DNA of 42,457 nt from assembly GCF_001310635.1 (NCBI RefSeq), contig NZ_BAXR01000026.1, positions 1 through 42,457 on the forward strand, written 5' to 3'. Shown in pieces: positions 9,616 through 21,735 of this stretch. The stretch's first letter is position 1, and the number at the start of each line of letters is the position of its first letter. A program made the position numbers and the translations under genes. This DNA is from Bacillus sp. JCM 19034. Its GTDB lineage: Bacteria; Bacillota; Bacilli; Bacillales; Bacillaceae_D. The notes under the pieces were generated by a model, which was not told the DNA's origin, ran no database searches, and saw only the letters and a program-made list of their open reading frames with translations.

Positions 9616-11003
9616 ATGAAGAATGTGGTGTGTTTGCGATTTGGGGACATAAAGATGCAGCTCAGCTAACCTATTATGGTCTTCATAGTTTACAGCATCG
9701 CGGTCAAGAAGGAGCCGGCATCGTCGTATCAGATGGTGAACAATTAAAAATTCATAAAGGTCTAGGACTTGTCAATGATGTATTCAGCCCAAATGATTTC
9801 GATGAATTAAGTGGCCAGTCAGCAATTGGACATGTACGATATGCAACAGCGGGAGGTGGAGGCTTTGCCAATGTGCAGCCTCTAATGTTCCGTTCACAAA
9901 CGGGGAGTATCGCAATCGCCCATAATGGAAATCTTGTCAATGCAACAAGTATGAAGCATCAGCTCGAAGGGCAAGGCAGTATTTTCCAATCGACATCTGA
10001 TACTGAAGTAGTTGCCCATTTAATTAAGCGAAGTGGTTTTGCAACTCTTGAAGAGCAATTCAAAAATGCGTTAACGATGTTAAAAGGAGCATATGCGTTA
10101 GCAGTCATGAATGAAGAGCAATTAATGATCGCTCTAGATCCGAATGGCTTACGACCTCTTTCTCTCGGTCGTCTTGGCGATGCATATGTCGTTGCATCTG
10201 AAACATGTGCATTTGATATAATTGGTGCCCAGTACGTACGTGAAGTGGAGCCTGGAGAGCTCATTGTTATTGATGAAAATGGCTTGCGCTCACAACGTTT
10301 TTCAGGGTCATCTAATCGGTCAATTTGTAGTATGGAGTATATATACTTCGCTCGTCCAGACAGCAACCTAGATGAAATTAATGTTCATACTTCTCGAAAG
10401 AATTTAGGGAAACAGCTTGCGACAGAGTCACCGGTTGAAGCTGATGTTGTCACAGGTGTGCCCGACTCAAGTATTTCAGCAGCGATTGGCTATGCTGAGC
10501 AATCAGGCATACCGTATGAGCTAGGAATGATCAAAAACCGTTATGTTGGACGAACATTTATACAACCTTCACAGGAATTACGTGAACAAGGTGTAAAAAT
10601 GAAACTCTCTCCAGTTCGAGGAGTAGTTGAAGGGAAACGTGTTGTTATGATCGATGATTCGATTGTTCGGGGAACGACGAGCAAACGGATCGTGAATATG
10701 CTACGTGAAGCAGGTGCTACAGAGGTACATGTTCGCATTAGTGCACCTCCGATTAAGCATCCTTGCTTCTATGGCATTGATACATCGACATCAGGCGAAC
10801 TGATTGCAGCCAATCATTCTATAGAGGAAATGCGTGAAATGATGGGAGCAGATTCATTAGCATTCTTATCAACAGAAGGATTAATGAAAGGGATTGGACG
10901 TTCGGATGAAGTACCGAATTGTGGTCAATGCTTAGCTTGTTTTACAGGGAATTATCCAACGGAGATTTATCCAGATACATTACATCCTTATGCAAAGGTA
11001 TAG
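9591..11003 (+). CDS. purF: Amidophosphoribosyltransferase PurF
   Basis: Commits PRPP to purine synthesis by transferring glutamine nitrogen. The start chosen is ATG 9591 after AAAGGAG rather than the earlier in-frame TTG 9573. This gives an 11-residue propeptide [11 protein letters not shown] whose removal exposes the N-terminal nucleophile Cys12, exactly as in B. subtilis. The glutaminase part carries [12 protein letters not shown]; the phosphoribosyltransferase part carries the PRPP loop [16 protein letters not shown] near residue 347. Cysteines in RSICSM, KHPCFYG and NCGQCLACF match the iron-sulfur ligands of the Bacillus enzyme, which make it oxygen-labile. It overlaps purL by 25 bp. Confidence 0.96.
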   Translation: MFAEIKGLNEECGVFAIWGHKDAAQLTYYGLHSLQHRGQEGAGIVVSDGEQLKIHKGLGLVNDVFSPNDFDELSGQSAIGHVRYATAGGGGFANVQPLMFRSQTGSIAIAHNGNLVNATSMKHQLEGQGSIFQSTSDTEVVAHLIKRSGFATLEEQFKNALTMLKGAYALAVMNEEQLMIALDPNGLRPLSLGRLGDAYVVASETCAFDIIGAQYVREVEPGELIVIDENGLRSQRFSGSSNRSICSMEYIYFARPDSNLDEINVHTSRKNLGKQLATESPVEADVVTGVPDSSISAAIGYAEQSGIPYELGMIKNRYVGRTFIQPSQELREQGVKMKLSPVRGVVEGKRVVMIDDSIVRGTTSKRIVNMLREAGATEVHVRISAPPIKHPCFYGIDTSTSGELIAANHSIEEMREMMGADSLAFLSTEGLMKGIGRSDEVPNCGQCLACFTGNYPTEIYPDTLHPYAKV

Positions 11004-11024
11004 TAGAGAAGGGAGCCTGAATGG

Positions 11025-12062
11025 ATGTCTGAAGCGTATAAAAAAGCAGGTGTCAGCCTAGAGGCTGGCTATGAAGCAGTAGAGCGAATGAAAAGCCATG
11101 TTAATCGGACGAAGCGTCACGGAGTAATGGGCGGACTTGGTGGGTTTGGAGGAATGTTTGACCTTTCCTCATTAAACTTAGAGGAGCCAGTACTTGTTTC
11201 TGGTACAGATGGTGTTGGAACGAAGCTTATGCTTGCTTTTATGATGGATAAGCATGACACAATCGGAATTGATGCAGTAGCAATGTGTGTCAATGACATA
11301 GTTGTTCAAGGAGCAGAACCGCTTTATTTTCTCGACTATATTGCTTGTGGAAAAGCGGTACCCAAACGGTTAGAAGCGATTGTAAAAGGAGTAGCTGATG
11401 GCTGTGAGCAGGCAGGCTGTGCCTTAGTCGGTGGCGAAACAGCGGAAATGCCGGGTATGTATAGTGAAGATGACTATGATATTGCCGGGTTTGCAGTTGG
11501 TGCGGTCGAAAAAAAGAAAATGATTACTGGTAACCAAATAGAAGAAGGAAACGTCGTTATTGGTCTTGCTTCAAGCGGAGTTCATAGTAATGGGTTTTCT
11601 CTCGTTCGAAAGATCTTTCTACAAGATCACGGGTTTACGTTGGAAGATACAGTAGACGGATTAGATAAATCATTAGGAGAAGAATTATTAACACCGACAA
11701 AAATATATGTAAAACCATTGCTAGCTTGTTTAAACGAAGTTGATGTGCGAGGAATGGCCCATATTACTGGCGGGGGCTTTTATGAGAATTTACCGAGAAT
11801 GCTTCCTCATGGATTGGGTATTCATATTGATCACGGTTCATGGCCAGTATTGTCTATTTTCCATGCACTTCAATCGTATGGGAAGTTAACGGATAAAGAG
11901 CTTTTCTCGACGTTTAACATGGGAATTGGCATGGCCATTGTAGTCCCCGAAGAACAAGCAAAGCGTGCGATTTCGCTGTTTAATGAGCAAGGCGAAGATG
12001 CCTATCTTATCGGAAAGGTCGTCAAAGGTGAAGGTGTTACGATCGGGGGCATTAGCGAATGA
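11025..12062 (+). CDS. purM: AIR synthase PurM
   Basis: Phosphoribosylformylglycinamidine cyclo-ligase, closing the imidazole ring of FGAM with ATP to give AIR. The 345-residue protein shows family motifs [12 protein letters not shown] near residue 58, [15 protein letters not shown] near residue 91 and [15 protein letters not shown] near residue 131, plus the C-terminal [23 protein letters not shown] site precedes the ATG. The gene overlaps purN by 4 bp. Confidence 0.97.
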   Translation: MSEAYKKAGVSLEAGYEAVERMKSHVNRTKRHGVMGGLGGFGGMFDLSSLNLEEPVLVSGTDGVGTKLMLAFMMDKHDTIGIDAVAMCVNDIVVQGAEPLYFLDYIACGKAVPKRLEAIVKGVADGCEQAGCALVGGETAEMPGMYSEDDYDIAGFAVGAVEKKKMITGNQIEEGNVVIGLASSGVHSNGFSLVRKIFLQDHGFTLEDTVDGLDKSLGEELLTPTKIYVKPLLACLNEVDVRGMAHITGGGFYENLPRMLPHGLGIHIDHGSWPVLSIFHALQSYGKLTDKELFSTFNMGIGMAIVVPEEQAKRAISLFNEQGEDAYLIGKVVKGEGVTIGGISE

Positions 12063-12634
12063 GGATAGCTGTGTTCGCTTCAGGCAGTGGTAGTAATGCA
12101 GAAGCTATTATTCAAGCAACAAAAAAAGGAATGCTAGATGCTGAGGTTGCTCTTGTTGTGACGGATAAGCCTAGTGCGAAGGTTGTAGAACGTGCCAAAT
12201 CGTATGGAATAGATGTATTTGCTTTTTCTCCTAAAGATTTTGATGGGAAAGAAGCGTTTGAACGCGAAATTGTTGCAACTTTAAAGGAATTTCAAATCTC
12301 TTTCCTCGTACTTGCTGGTTACATGCGACTTGTCGGTAAGACATTATTGGAAGCATATGAAGGACGAATGGTGAACATTCATCCTTCATTGCTTCCTTCA
12401 TTTCCAGGGTTAGATGCTATTGGTCAAGCATTTGCGGCAAAAGTTAAAATAACAGGTGTAACCATACATTATGTTGATGCAGGCATGGATACAGGTCCGA
12501 TTATTGCACAAGAAGCGGTTCGCATAGATGATAATGATACGATTGATACGTTACGTGAGAAGGTCCAAGCGATTGAACATAAATTGTATCCAGAAACGTT
12601 GCAAACTATTTTTATGGAAAAAGGTAAGTCATAG
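12059..12634 (+). CDS. purN: GAR transformylase PurN
   Basis: Formylates glycinamide ribonucleotide using 10-formyltetrahydrofolate. The 191-residue protein begins [16 protein letters not shown], the phosphate-binding loop. It has the folate-site stretch [12 protein letters not shown] near residue 108 and the catalytic region [13 protein letters not shown] near residue 137. It overlaps purM by 4 bp. About 125 bp with a clear inverted-repeat structure separate it from purH, the longest gap inside the operon. Confidence 0.96.
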   Translation: MRIAVFASGSGSNAEAIIQATKKGMLDAEVALVVTDKPSAKVVERAKSYGIDVFAFSPKDFDGKEAFEREIVATLKEFQISFLVLAGYMRLVGKTLLEAYEGRMVNIHPSLLPSFPGLDAIGQAFAAKVKITGVTIHYVDAGMDTGPIIAQEAVRIDDNDTIDTLREKVQAIEHKLYPETLQTIFMEKGKS

Positions 12635-12643
12635 TTTGCAGAA

Positions 12644-12693
12644 AAGCTCGTTACATGCTTGTTTAAGACAAGCTCAAAACATTGTAACGGCTT
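12644..12693 (+). repeat. Branched inverted-repeat structure between purN and purH
   Basis: An outer stem pairs AAGC and CGTTACA (12644-12655, one bulged T) with TGTAACG and GCTT (12683-12693). It encloses a second hairpin GCTTG (12657-12661) with CAAGC (12669-12673). No T tract follows, so it does not look like a standard terminator. Roles in mRNA processing, stability or purH expression are possible but unproven. Confidence 0.55.
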
Positions 12694-12761
12694 GAGTACG
12701 ATACTTATAGGAAAAATGCGATCGCGTTATTCTGAAATGAACTTGAAAGGGTGGAGTAGTG

Positions 12762-14297
12762 ATGTCTAAGCGTGCGTTAGTGAGCGTTTCAAATAAAGAA
12801 GGAATTGTAGAATTTGTTCAAAAGCTTAACGAGCAAGGATTTGAAGTAGTTTCAACAGGCGGTACGAAAAAAACACTGCAAGATGCAGGAGTACCTGTTA
12901 TTGGAATTTCTGAAGTGACAAACTTTCCGGAAATTTTAGATGGACGTGTTAAAACATTGCATCCAAATATTCATAGCGGACTTTTAGCAATGAGAGAAAG
13001 AGAAGAGCACCAAAAGCAGCTGCAAGAGCATAATATCACACCAATTGACCTAGTAGTAGTGAATTTATATCCGTTTAAAGAAACGATTGCGAAGCCTAAT
13101 TGTACGTTTGCTGATGCGATTGAAAATATTGATATCGGTGGGCCCAGTATGCTACGAGCAGCTGCGAAAAACCATCAACACGTAACGGTTGTTGTTGATC
13201 CAGCTGACTATGACACGGTTCTTTCTGAGCTTAACACAAACAAGGTTGTATCTATTGAAACAAAGCGTCGTCTAGCAGCAAAGGTATTCCGCCATACGGC
13301 AGCATATGATGCGTTAATAGCTGAATATTTAACGAAGGAAGTAGAAGAAACCGAGCCAGAAACGTTTACGGTTACATATGAACGTAAACAAGGCTTACGA
13401 TATGGAGAAAACCCGCATCAACAAGCTACGTTTTATAAAAAGCCATTAGCAGATGACGCATCGATTGCGAGTGCGAAACAGCTCCATGGGAAAGAGCTTT
13501 CATATAATAATATTCATGATGCTGATGCTGCTTTGGCGATCGTAAAGGAATTTACAGAACCAGCTGTTGTAGCAGTGAAGCATATGAATCCATGTGGAGT
13601 TGGTACGGGGGGAACAGTTGAGGAAGCATACGACCGGGCTTACGAAGCTGATCCAGTTTCCATTTTTGGGGGCATTGTAGCAGCAAATCGGGAAATCGAT
13701 GAAGCAACAGCAATAAAGATGAAAGAGATTTTCTTAGAGATTATTATTGCTCCTTCGTTTACAAACGAAGCCATTGAAATCTTAACGGCGAAGAAAAACC
13801 TACGTTTACTGACGGTTGATGTGAAGAAGCAAGCGAATCCTGAGGCTATGTTAACGTCCATTCATGGTGGTTTGCTCGTTCAGGATGAGGATACGTATGG
13901 GTTTGAAGATGCTACGATCGAAGTAGTGACAGAGCGCCAGCCAACAGAAGAAGAGTGGGAAGCGTTGAAGCTAGCATGGAAAGTTGTCAAACATGTAAAA
14001 TCAAATGCCATTGTCCTTACGAATGGTCAAATGACAGTTGGTGTTGGAGCTGGTCAAATGAACCGTGTCGGTGCAGCTGATATTGCAATTGCTCAAGCTA
14101 GTGAAAGAATAAAAGGGGCTGTAATGGGTTCAGATGCTTTCTTCCCGATGGGTGATACAGTGGAGCTTGCTGGTAAGGCTGGAGTAACGGCTGTGATTCA
14201 ACCTGGTGGTTCTATAAAGGATCAAGAATCAATTGATATGGCGAATAAATACGGCATTGCTATGGTTATGACAGGTGTACGTCATTTTAAACATTAA
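12762..14297 (+). CDS. purH: Bifunctional AICAR transformylase/IMP cyclohydrolase PurH
   Basis: Performs the last two steps to IMP: formylation of AICAR and ring closure. The 511-residue protein has an N-terminal cyclohydrolase domain (about 1-195) with [19 protein letters not shown] and a C-terminal transformylase domain with [21 protein letters not shown] near residue 272 and the [13 protein letters not shown] stretch. GTG 12759 and ATG 12762 are adjacent possible starts. I choose the ATG because GGTGGAG ends 5 bp before it, giving [14 protein letters not shown]. Confidence 0.96.
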   Translation: MSKRALVSVSNKEGIVEFVQKLNEQGFEVVSTGGTKKTLQDAGVPVIGISEVTNFPEILDGRVKTLHPNIHSGLLAMREREEHQKQLQEHNITPIDLVVVNLYPFKETIAKPNCTFADAIENIDIGGPSMLRAAAKNHQHVTVVVDPADYDTVLSELNTNKVVSIETKRRLAAKVFRHTAAYDALIAEYLTKEVEETEPETFTVTYERKQGLRYGENPHQQATFYKKPLADDASIASAKQLHGKELSYNNIHDADAALAIVKEFTEPAVVAVKHMNPCGVGTGGTVEEAYDRAYEADPVSIFGGIVAANREIDEATAIKMKEIFLEIIIAPSFTNEAIEILTAKKNLRLLTVDVKKQANPEAMLTSIHGGLLVQDEDTYGFEDATIEVVTERQPTEEEWEALKLAWKVVKHVKSNAIVLTNGQMTVGVGAGQMNRVGAADIAIAQASERIKGAVMGSDAFFPMGDTVELAGKAGVTAVIQPGGSIKDQESIDMANKYGIAMVMTGVRHFKH

Positions 14298-14319
14298 GAT
14301 AAATAAAGGAAGTGCATAA

Positions 14320-15679
<1,360 letters not shown>

Positions 15680-15716
15680 GATGATATAACTCCTTCTTCA
15701 TTTTATTTAAGATTGA

Positions 15717-15765
15717 GACAAAAGCAACCACTTGCAAAGTTCAAACGTAAGTGGTTGCTTTTTGT
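15717..15765 (+). terminator. Intrinsic terminator of the purine operon
   Basis: A perfect 12-bp stem (AAGCAACCACTT at 15722-15733, AAGTGGTTGCTT at 15749-15760) extends through flanking GACAAA and TTTTGTC. T-rich sequence follows on the plus strand and the reverse complement has a T run too, so it may act in both directions. It ends the pur transcript and lies within the promoter zone of the minus-strand peptide gene. Confidence 0.85.
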
Positions 15766-15869
15766 CTATTACTTACATTTCTGTTACAGTAAAACGTCAA
15801 TCTGTAAGCAAATTGTAAAAAGGAGAAAGCAAGTCCATACAGTATAATCAATATGATAAGTCGTAATGC

Positions 15870-16142
15870 CTACTGTGCTGAATGCTCCGATGTCACTTGA
15901 GAGTTCTCTTGGTTTTGATTTGTCGAGTTATTTTGGTTATTTTGTTGATTCTGTTCGGCCAAGTAAACTAACGGACAAAATTTTGTGATTCCTTCTGCTA
16001 CTTTCATTGCCCCTGCAATCGTGGCAAAAAGCGGAAATGAAGAAGATTGTTTTTTCGTTAGCTTAGCTGTAGACCAAGCAACAACGGTTAGCCCCATTGT
16101 AATTCTACATAGTGCATTTACGGTAGAAATATTCTGTTTCAT
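15870..16142 (-). CDS. DUF2892 (YgaP-like membrane domain) protein
   Basis: Small membrane protein of 90 residues. The start is the inner ATG at 16142, because AAGGAGG lies 7 nt upstream of it but only 1 nt from the ATG at 16148. The N terminus MKQNISTVNALCRIT and the following hydrophobic pair of helices (about residues 15-30 and 38-60, with AGAMKVAEGITKFCPLV) match the DUF2892 family. The last 25 residues are a low-complexity Asn/Gln-rich tail. A TATAAT just upstream of the ribosome site on this strand suggests its own promoter. It diverges from yerA. Function unknown. Confidence 0.7.
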   Translation of the reverse strand: MKQNISTVNALCRITMGLTVVAWSTAKLTKKQSSSFPLFATIAGAMKVAEGITKFCPLVYLAEQNQQNNQNNSTNQNQENSQVTSEHSAQ

Positions 16143-16176
16143 GATCATACCTCCTTTACATTATATTCACAAAAAG

Positions 16177-16222
16177 TTCGTGAAGATTTTTAACAACTTT
16201 TTATGATTTGCTTCGTGAAGAT
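16177..16222. repeat. Direct repeat in the DUF2892/yerA divergent region
   Basis: The 11-mer TTCGTGAAGAT occurs at 16177-16187 and again at 16212-16222, 35 bp start to start, in the 111 bp between two divergent genes. The spacing is near a whole number of helical turns and one copy overlaps the likely -35 zone of the minus-strand gene. It could be an operator pair; no regulator is identified. Confidence 0.4.
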
Positions 16223-16253
16223 GTGTTAAAGTTATGCTAAAGACTTATATGAA

Positions 16254-18011
16254 ATGAAAGTAGTGATGACGATGCCAGAACGTTTATATCGATGGACGAA
16301 GAAACGAATGCGTCAACAGCTTGAAGTCGTGCGAGGTGAACGATCACCTTCACTTGTACTTAAGAATGCTACTTATTTAAATGTAGCAAGACGCAATTGG
16401 ATCCAAGCTAACATTTGGATTTCTGATGATCGCATTGTATATGTTGGTGATGAGTTACCTACAATGGTTTACGATACAGAAGTTGTTGACTGCCAAAATG
16501 TTAAAGTTGTTCCTGGCTATATAGAGCATCATGCACACCCTTTTCAATTGTATAATCCCCATACGTTTGCAAAATATGCAGCGATGACGGGAACAACGAC
16601 ATTGCTTAACGATAATATGATTCTTTTTTTGCATCTTCAAAAAAAGAAAGCGCTTACCTTTATTGAGGAACTTGATGAATTACCCGTGTCTATGTATTGG
16701 TGGGCACGTTATGATGCACAAACAGAGTTATTAAATGATGACGCTTTTTCAAATTCAAAGATGAAGGAGTGGCTAGATCATCCACTTGTGATACAAGGTG
16801 GAGAACTAACGTCATGGCCAAAAGTGTTAGAAGGTGATGATGCGATTTTACATTGGATGCAGGAGACGACACATTTACGCAAAAGAATTGAAGGGCACTT
16901 ACCTGGAGCATCAAAGAAAACATTGTCACAATTAGCCTTATTGGGCGTAACTTCTGATCATGAGGCAATGACTGGGGAGGAAGTACTTCGGCGTCTTGAT
17001 TTAGGATATGTAACATCATTAAGCACTCATCGATTCGACCAGATTTGGCGAGAATTTTACAAGAAATGCAAGAGCTTGGTATTGAACGCTACGATCGCTG
17101 TTTAATGACAACGGATGGTTCACCTCCTTCATTTTATAAAGATGGATTAATGGATAAGCTAATTAAAATTGCGATTGATAACGGAGTTCAACCAATTGAT
17201 GCCTATATGATGGCTAGCTATAATCCAGCAGTATATTATCAGCTTGACCATAAGCTTGGAATGATTGCACCTGGACGTATTGCACATCTAAATATTATTA
17301 AGGATGAGTCTCAGCCTACTCCTATATCCGTGATAGCAAAGGGTCAATGGGTACTAAAGGATCAAAAACCACTTATTTCATTTTGATCAATTTTCATGGG
17401 ATAAATACGAAACTGAACCATTTAAAATGGATTGGGATTTAGAGGAAGATGAGCTGCATTTTTCAATGCCGATGGGTATTGAAATGGTAAACTCAGTTAT
17501 TTTGAAGCCATATCGTATATCAGTTGAAGCCTCTCATGAATCGTTAAGTGTGAATCATGATGAAAGTTTCTTCGTGATGATTGACCGACATGGAAAGTGG
17601 CAAATTACAACAATGATAAAAGGATTTGCAACTCATGTAAAGGGTTTTGCTAGCTCTTTTACGGTGACAGGTGATATTATACTTATTGGTAAATGTATAT
17701 CAGATATGGTTAAAGCATTCTATGCGTTAAAAGAGCAAGGTGGAGGCTTAACATTGGTCGAAGACGGATCAGTGATTGGTCGTATTCCGCTTGAAATTTT
17801 TGGAATGCTTTCAAGAAAGCCGATGGAAGAATTGATAGTTGAGGAAGAAGAATTTGTTAGCCAATTACGTGAGCGTGGCTACAAGCATGAGGATCCGATT
17901 TATAGCATGTTATTTTTCTCATCGACTCACTTACCGTATATTCGCGTTACCCAGCAAGGAATTTACGATGTGAAGAAGAAAACATTACTTTTTCCTGCCA
18001 TAATGCGTTAA
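16254..18011 (+). CDS. yerA: Putative adenine deaminase YerA-like, two frameshifts
   Basis: Amidohydrolase-superfamily protein related to adenine deaminase, and a neighbour of purD in B. subtilis as here. Two opposite errors interrupt it. One G is missing near 17021, where TTA AGG CAC TCA restores RHSSIRPDLAR. One T is extra in the run at 17381-17384, where TCA TTT GAT CAA restores ISFDQ. The repaired protein is about 579-585 residues, normal for YerA. Motifs include VPGYIEHHAHP (metal-binding His-x-His), GHLPGASKK near residue 220, DHEAMTGEEV and TTDGSPP. ATG 16254 or ATG 16272 could be the start; the latter aligns better with relatives but neither has a strong ribosome site. Whether YerA truly deaminates adenine is not settled by sequence. 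Confidence 0.82.
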
Positions 18012-18067
18012 ACTATATATGGCGAAATGCGTTATTAAGTTAAAGTGAAAAAAGGTTGTGCAAACGG

Positions 18068-19106
18068 ATGAGAGTTATTAAGTTCATAACGTTACTATTG
18101 ATTGGCGGGATGCTACTAACAGCATGTTCAGACCCTAAGGAAGCAATGCCCGCAGATAAAGAACAATTAGAGCAAGTAGAGCCAGTGGAAGAAGTCGAGT
18201 TAGAACCTGTACCTCTTTCTGCGTACCATTAACGGGTTTGACAGCAGAGAATGAAATTGAAAACCGTGTAATCGGAGTGACGGTCAATAATGACCCACAT
18301 GCTCGTCCACAAACAGGCTCATCGAGGCTGATATTGTTTATGAGATGTTGGCTGAAGGCGATATTACACGCTTTGTCGCATTGTATCACAGTGCTCTTCC
18401 CGAGCGCGTAGGTCCTGTTCGTAGTTCGCGAGCGTATCATATTGACCTTTTAAAAGGGTATAATAGCATTTTTGTTACACACGGTTGGAGTCCAGAAGCA
18501 GAACAACGCTTGACCGTTAATCGAGAGCTTGATTATATAAGCGGTATGAAATACGATGGTTCTTTATTTCAACGATCATCGGATCGGGTCGCTCCTCATA
18601 ATTCTTATATTACGGCTGAACATATCTTGCAAGGGATTGAGCAGGAAGGATATGAGCGCTCAGGAGCGTACCCGCAGTATGAATTTTTCCATTTAGATGA
18701 AGAGTATGATATATCAGGTGGAGATGCAGCACAAATTGTTATTCAGTATTCGAGTGGAAATCAAGTGAATTATCAATATGATCAAAATTTGCTGGCATAC
18801 ACTCGGGCAAATGGTGAATTACAAACGGTTGATTACGAAACGGGCGAGTTAAAGCTAATTAATAATCTATTTGTCGTGGAAACAGCCCACCAAGTGATCG
18901 ATGAGCAAGGACGTCGAACAATTGATTTAACCTCTGGTGGACAAGCTCTTTTATTCCAGCAAGGAAAAGTACAATCAATTGAATGGGAAAATCATGATGG
19001 AATTATTAGACCAATCAAAGACGGGAACATTGTTCCTCTTGTACCTGGACAAACGTGGGTTAATGTCGTTCCAATGGGGATGGAACAAGATGTTCATTAC
19101 GAATAG
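18068..19106 (+). CDS. yerB: DUF3048-type lipoprotein YerB, two frameshifts
   Basis: Secreted lipoprotein. The ATG at 18068 opens a signal peptide with lipobox LLTAC and lipidated Cys20, then an acidic Glu/Pro-rich linker. The frame stops early at TAC CAT TAA. One C missing near 18227 (TAC CCA TTA) and another near 18319 (GGC CTC ATC GAG) restore a 346-residue protein containing SAYPLTGL, VIGVTVNNDPHARPQTGL and VYEMLAEGDITRFVA, the DUF3048 pattern of YerB. B. subtilis has the same yerA-yerB-yerC order. Molecular role unknown. The breaks are single-base and at doublets or triplets, so probable sequencing errors. Confidence 0.8.
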
Positions 19107-19136
19107 AAGCACTGAAGGCAGAAGGATGTGAGGACT

Positions 19137-19448
19137 ATGCAAATTAATAAGCTAAGAGGAAAAGAACTTGACCAATTGTTTAAAGCAATCCTGTCATTGC
19201 AGGACCTTGAAGAATGCTATCAATTTTTTGATGATTTATGCACAATCAATGAAATTCAATCATTAGCTCAACGCCTCGAGGTTGCTCGTATGCTGCAAAA
19301 TGGGTATACGTATCATAAAATTGAAACAGAAACGGGTGCGAGCACTGCAACAATTTCTCGTGTGAAGCGTTGTCTCAACTATGGCAACGACGGTTACAAA
19401 ATGACACTAGACCGTGTAAAGGAAGAGGATGAAAAAACGGAAGCATAA
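19137..19448 (+). CDS. yerC: TrpR-like DNA-binding protein YerC
   Basis: Small regulator-like protein of 103 residues in the YerC/TrpR family. The helix-turn-helix is visible in YHKIETETGASTATISRVKRCL near residues 57-78, preceded by DLCTINEIQSLAQRLEVARML. The start ATG at 19137 gives MQINKLRGKELDQLF like its relatives; GTG 19128 is a less likely alternative. It follows yerB by 30 bp and is closed by an intrinsic terminator. Target genes are not known from the sequence; sitting beside purine genes does not prove a purine role. Confidence 0.9.
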   Translation: MQINKLRGKELDQLFKAILSLQDLEECYQFFDDLCTINEIQSLAQRLEVARMLQNGYTYHKIETETGASTATISRVKRCLNYGNDGYKMTLDRVKEEDEKTEA

Positions 19449-19459
19449 AGTGGAAGAGA

Positions 19460-19491
19460 ATTACAGGTGAATTCTACCTGTGATTTTTTTT
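19460..19491 (+). terminator. Intrinsic terminator after yerC
   Basis: A 9-bp stem ATTACAGGT (19460-19468) with ACCTGTGAT (19476-19484), one G-T pair, is followed by an eight-T run, 11 bp after the yerC stop. Confidence 0.85.
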
Positions 19492-19662
19492 GCGGAAGAA
19501 TATAAATGAGAAGAGCTTTGCAAAGTCTTTTCCGATGATTTATTCATATGCTTGGTGTTATATTTTTAGAAAGCTATCGAAAACAATAAACTTTCTTTTA
19601 AAGACTATTTACGATACGATGTTGCTCAGGGAATATGATTGAGTTAAAAAGAGGTGTACGAA

Positions 19663-21401
19663 ATGTGTGGAAAGATCGAAGCAAGGCTAAAGGCCGCTAC
19701 AAAGGCTGAGAAAGCAGAAATCGTCATTAGAAATGGTAAGATTATTGACGTCTTTACATTGACGGTATATGAAGCGGATGTGGCGATTACAGACGGATTC
19801 ATCGTTGGTATTGGTCAGTATGATGGGATTGAAGTGATCGATGCAATGGTGCGTACATCTCTCCAACATTTATTGACGGGCATGTACATATTGAATCGGC
19901 AATGGTTCCACCGGAGGAATTTACCCGTATTGTTGTTCCAAAAGGTGTGACCGCTGTTATGGCTGATCCTCATGAAATAGCCAACGTTGGTGGAATAGAA
20001 GCTGTTCGTTATATGATTGAGGCTGCTAAGGGACTTCCACTTGATGTGAAAATGATGGTCCCATCATCTGTTCCAGCAACCTCTTTTGAAAATAGTGGGG
20101 CAACACTTACAGCTAATGAAGTAGAGGAGTTATTTGAAGGAACTGAAGCGTATGGACTAGCGGAGGTGATGGACTATCCATCTGTCTTTTCCGCTAATGA
20201 GGAGATGCTCGCAAAAATTAAGGCTGCAAAGAAGCGCCATAAGCCAATTGACGGTCATGCAGCAGGATTAGATACGGTAGGGCTTAATGCGTACAGAGTA
20301 GCGGGAATTGGAAATGATCATGAAGCAGTAACAGCAAAAGAAGCGTTGGAACGAATTCGACGTGGGATGTATGTGTTAATGAGGGAAGGAACCGCAGCAA
20401 AGGATATTGAGGCACTCTTGCCAATATTGACACCATCTAATGCGAGAAGGTGTGTGTTTGCAACTGATGATAAGCATTTAGATGATTTAGTAGATGAAGG
20501 CAGTATTGATGCTTCTATCCGCAAGGCAATTCGTTTAGGTGTTGACCCGCTCCAAGCGATTCAAATGGCAAGCCTTAACGCAGCAGAGTGTTTTAGATTA
20601 GAGGATAAAGGAGCAATTGCACCAGGCTACGAAGCAAGCTTTCTCCTAATAGATGATTTACATTCATTATCGGTTCGTTCTGTATATGTAAAAGGAACAT
20701 GTGTTGCCGAAAATGGGAAACTGATCAATCCGTTACGTGATTATGTGACACCACCGGCTTATTTACTAGATAGTGTCCAGCTCGATTTGAAAAAGGAATC
20801 GCTGCAATTAACGTTAGGTGACATACAAAAGGCAAACGTGATAGCTGTGAAGCCGGGGTCTATTGTAACGAAGGCATTAATTGAGGACGTCACGGTTAAA
20901 AATGGATTGTTTGTACCTTCAGTTGAACAAAATCAATTAAAACTAGTCGTAGCAGAAAGGCATCATAAGTTAGGTCATGTTGGAGTTGGGATTGTAAAAG
21001 GCTTCCCGATAGAAAATGGGGCGATCGTGGCCTCAGTAGCCCATGATTCTCATAATATCGTTGCCTGTGGTACAGATGATGAAAGTCTTTATAAGGCAAT
21101 TACACATATTGCAAATAGCAAAGGGGGGATTGCGGTCGCCTCTGAAGGGAAGGTACTTGCTGATGTATCATTACCATTGGCAGGATTAATGTCACTTGAG
21201 TCATATTCATCTGTGTATGAATCATTACATACGCTAGAAAAAGCATTAGAGAATATTGGTTTTAAGCAAAAGTGGAACCCATTTCTAACATTATCATTTT
21301 TAGCATTACCTGTTATACCAGAGCTTAAATTAACCGATTTAGGGTTATTTGATGTCCGTTCATTTACTCATATTGATGTTGGGGTTAATGACGATAAATA
21401 A
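19663..21401 (+). CDS. adeC: Adenine deaminase AdeC, one frameshift
   Basis: Deaminates adenine to hypoxanthine for salvage. The start chosen is ATG 19663, 8 nt after GAGG, instead of GTG 19654. An A is missing near 19844: GCA AAT GGT GCG restores IDANGAYISPTFIDGHVHIES with the metal-binding His-x-His, and yields 579 residues, as expected for Ade. Later motifs include GVTAVMADPHEIANVGG, DGHAAGLD, FATDDKHLDDL and the C-terminal VAHDSHNIVACG. It has its own transcription unit after the yerC terminator. Together with yerA it gives two adenine deaminase-type genes within 5 kb. Confidence 0.9.
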
Positions 21402-21502
21402 TAGTGTCAGGATGACTAAGAAAAAAGCTTCATCTAACGAAACAGGCGTACTTGCTCATGTTCGGGAATTTTGACGAAAATGTTCAAAAAAATATGCTTG
21501 CA

Positions 21503-21531
21503 ATAACATGTGGTATTCTGTACCATATACT
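21503..21531 (+). promoter_or_regulatory. Candidate nrdAB promoter
   Basis: ATAACA (21503-21508) and TATACT (21526-21531), spaced by 17 bp, match sigma-A hexamers at 4 and 5 of 6 positions. It is the best pair upstream of the cobalamin aptamer, and its -10 overlaps the first candidate NrdR box. An alternative pairing uses TTGCAA at 21498-21503. Confidence 0.4.
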
Positions 21532-21573
21532 ATATATCGTAATGAGAAGAGTTCAAAACAACTATATATTGAT
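21528..21573 (+). promoter_or_regulatory. Candidate tandem NrdR boxes
   Basis: Two sites resemble the NrdR consensus core CACTATATATAGTG: TACTATATATCGTA (21528-21541, 11 of 14 matches) and AACTATATATTGAT (21560-21573, 10 of 14). They are exactly 32 bp apart start to start, about three helical turns, which is the arrangement known for NrdR operators upstream of ribonucleotide reductase genes. The first overlaps the candidate -10. NrdR senses dATP/ATP; its involvement here is inferred. Confidence 0.6.
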
Positions 21574-21585
21574 TTTTTGCGGAAT

Positions 21586-21735
21586 GACGGTGTATCATAC
21601 TTAAAAAGGGAATCTGGTGTAAGTCCAGAGCTGCCCCCGCAACTGTAAGTGTGACGAAATGGAAGATCCACTGTGTACTTTTACATGGGAAGGGCCAGAG
21701 TAGAGTGAAGCACGAGTCAGGAGACCTGCCGTATA
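21586..21735 (+). promoter_or_regulatory. Cobalamin (B12) riboswitch of nrdAB
   Basis: The cobalamin aptamer core is clear. It has GGGAATCTGGTGTAAGTCC (21608-21626), then GCTGCCCCCGCAACTGTAAG (21630-21649 region) and the B12 box AGTCAGGAGACCTGCC (21715-21730). P1 pairs ACGG (21587-21590) with CCGT (21729-21732). Adenosylcobalamin binding should stabilise this fold and switch off downstream expression. The regulated genes encode a B12-independent class I reductase, matching the known logic of cobalamin switches that shut off the B12-independent enzyme when B12 allows a class II enzyme to work. Confidence 0.95.

Noticed and set aside
16173..16185. PurBox-like site upstream of yerA
   Set aside because: Only about 10 of 13 positions match and there is no properly spaced inverted partner.
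15985..16206. Plus-strand 73-codon frame opposite the DUF2892-type gene
   Set aside because: The minus-strand gene has a strong ribosome site and family-like sequence; the plus-strand frame has neither.
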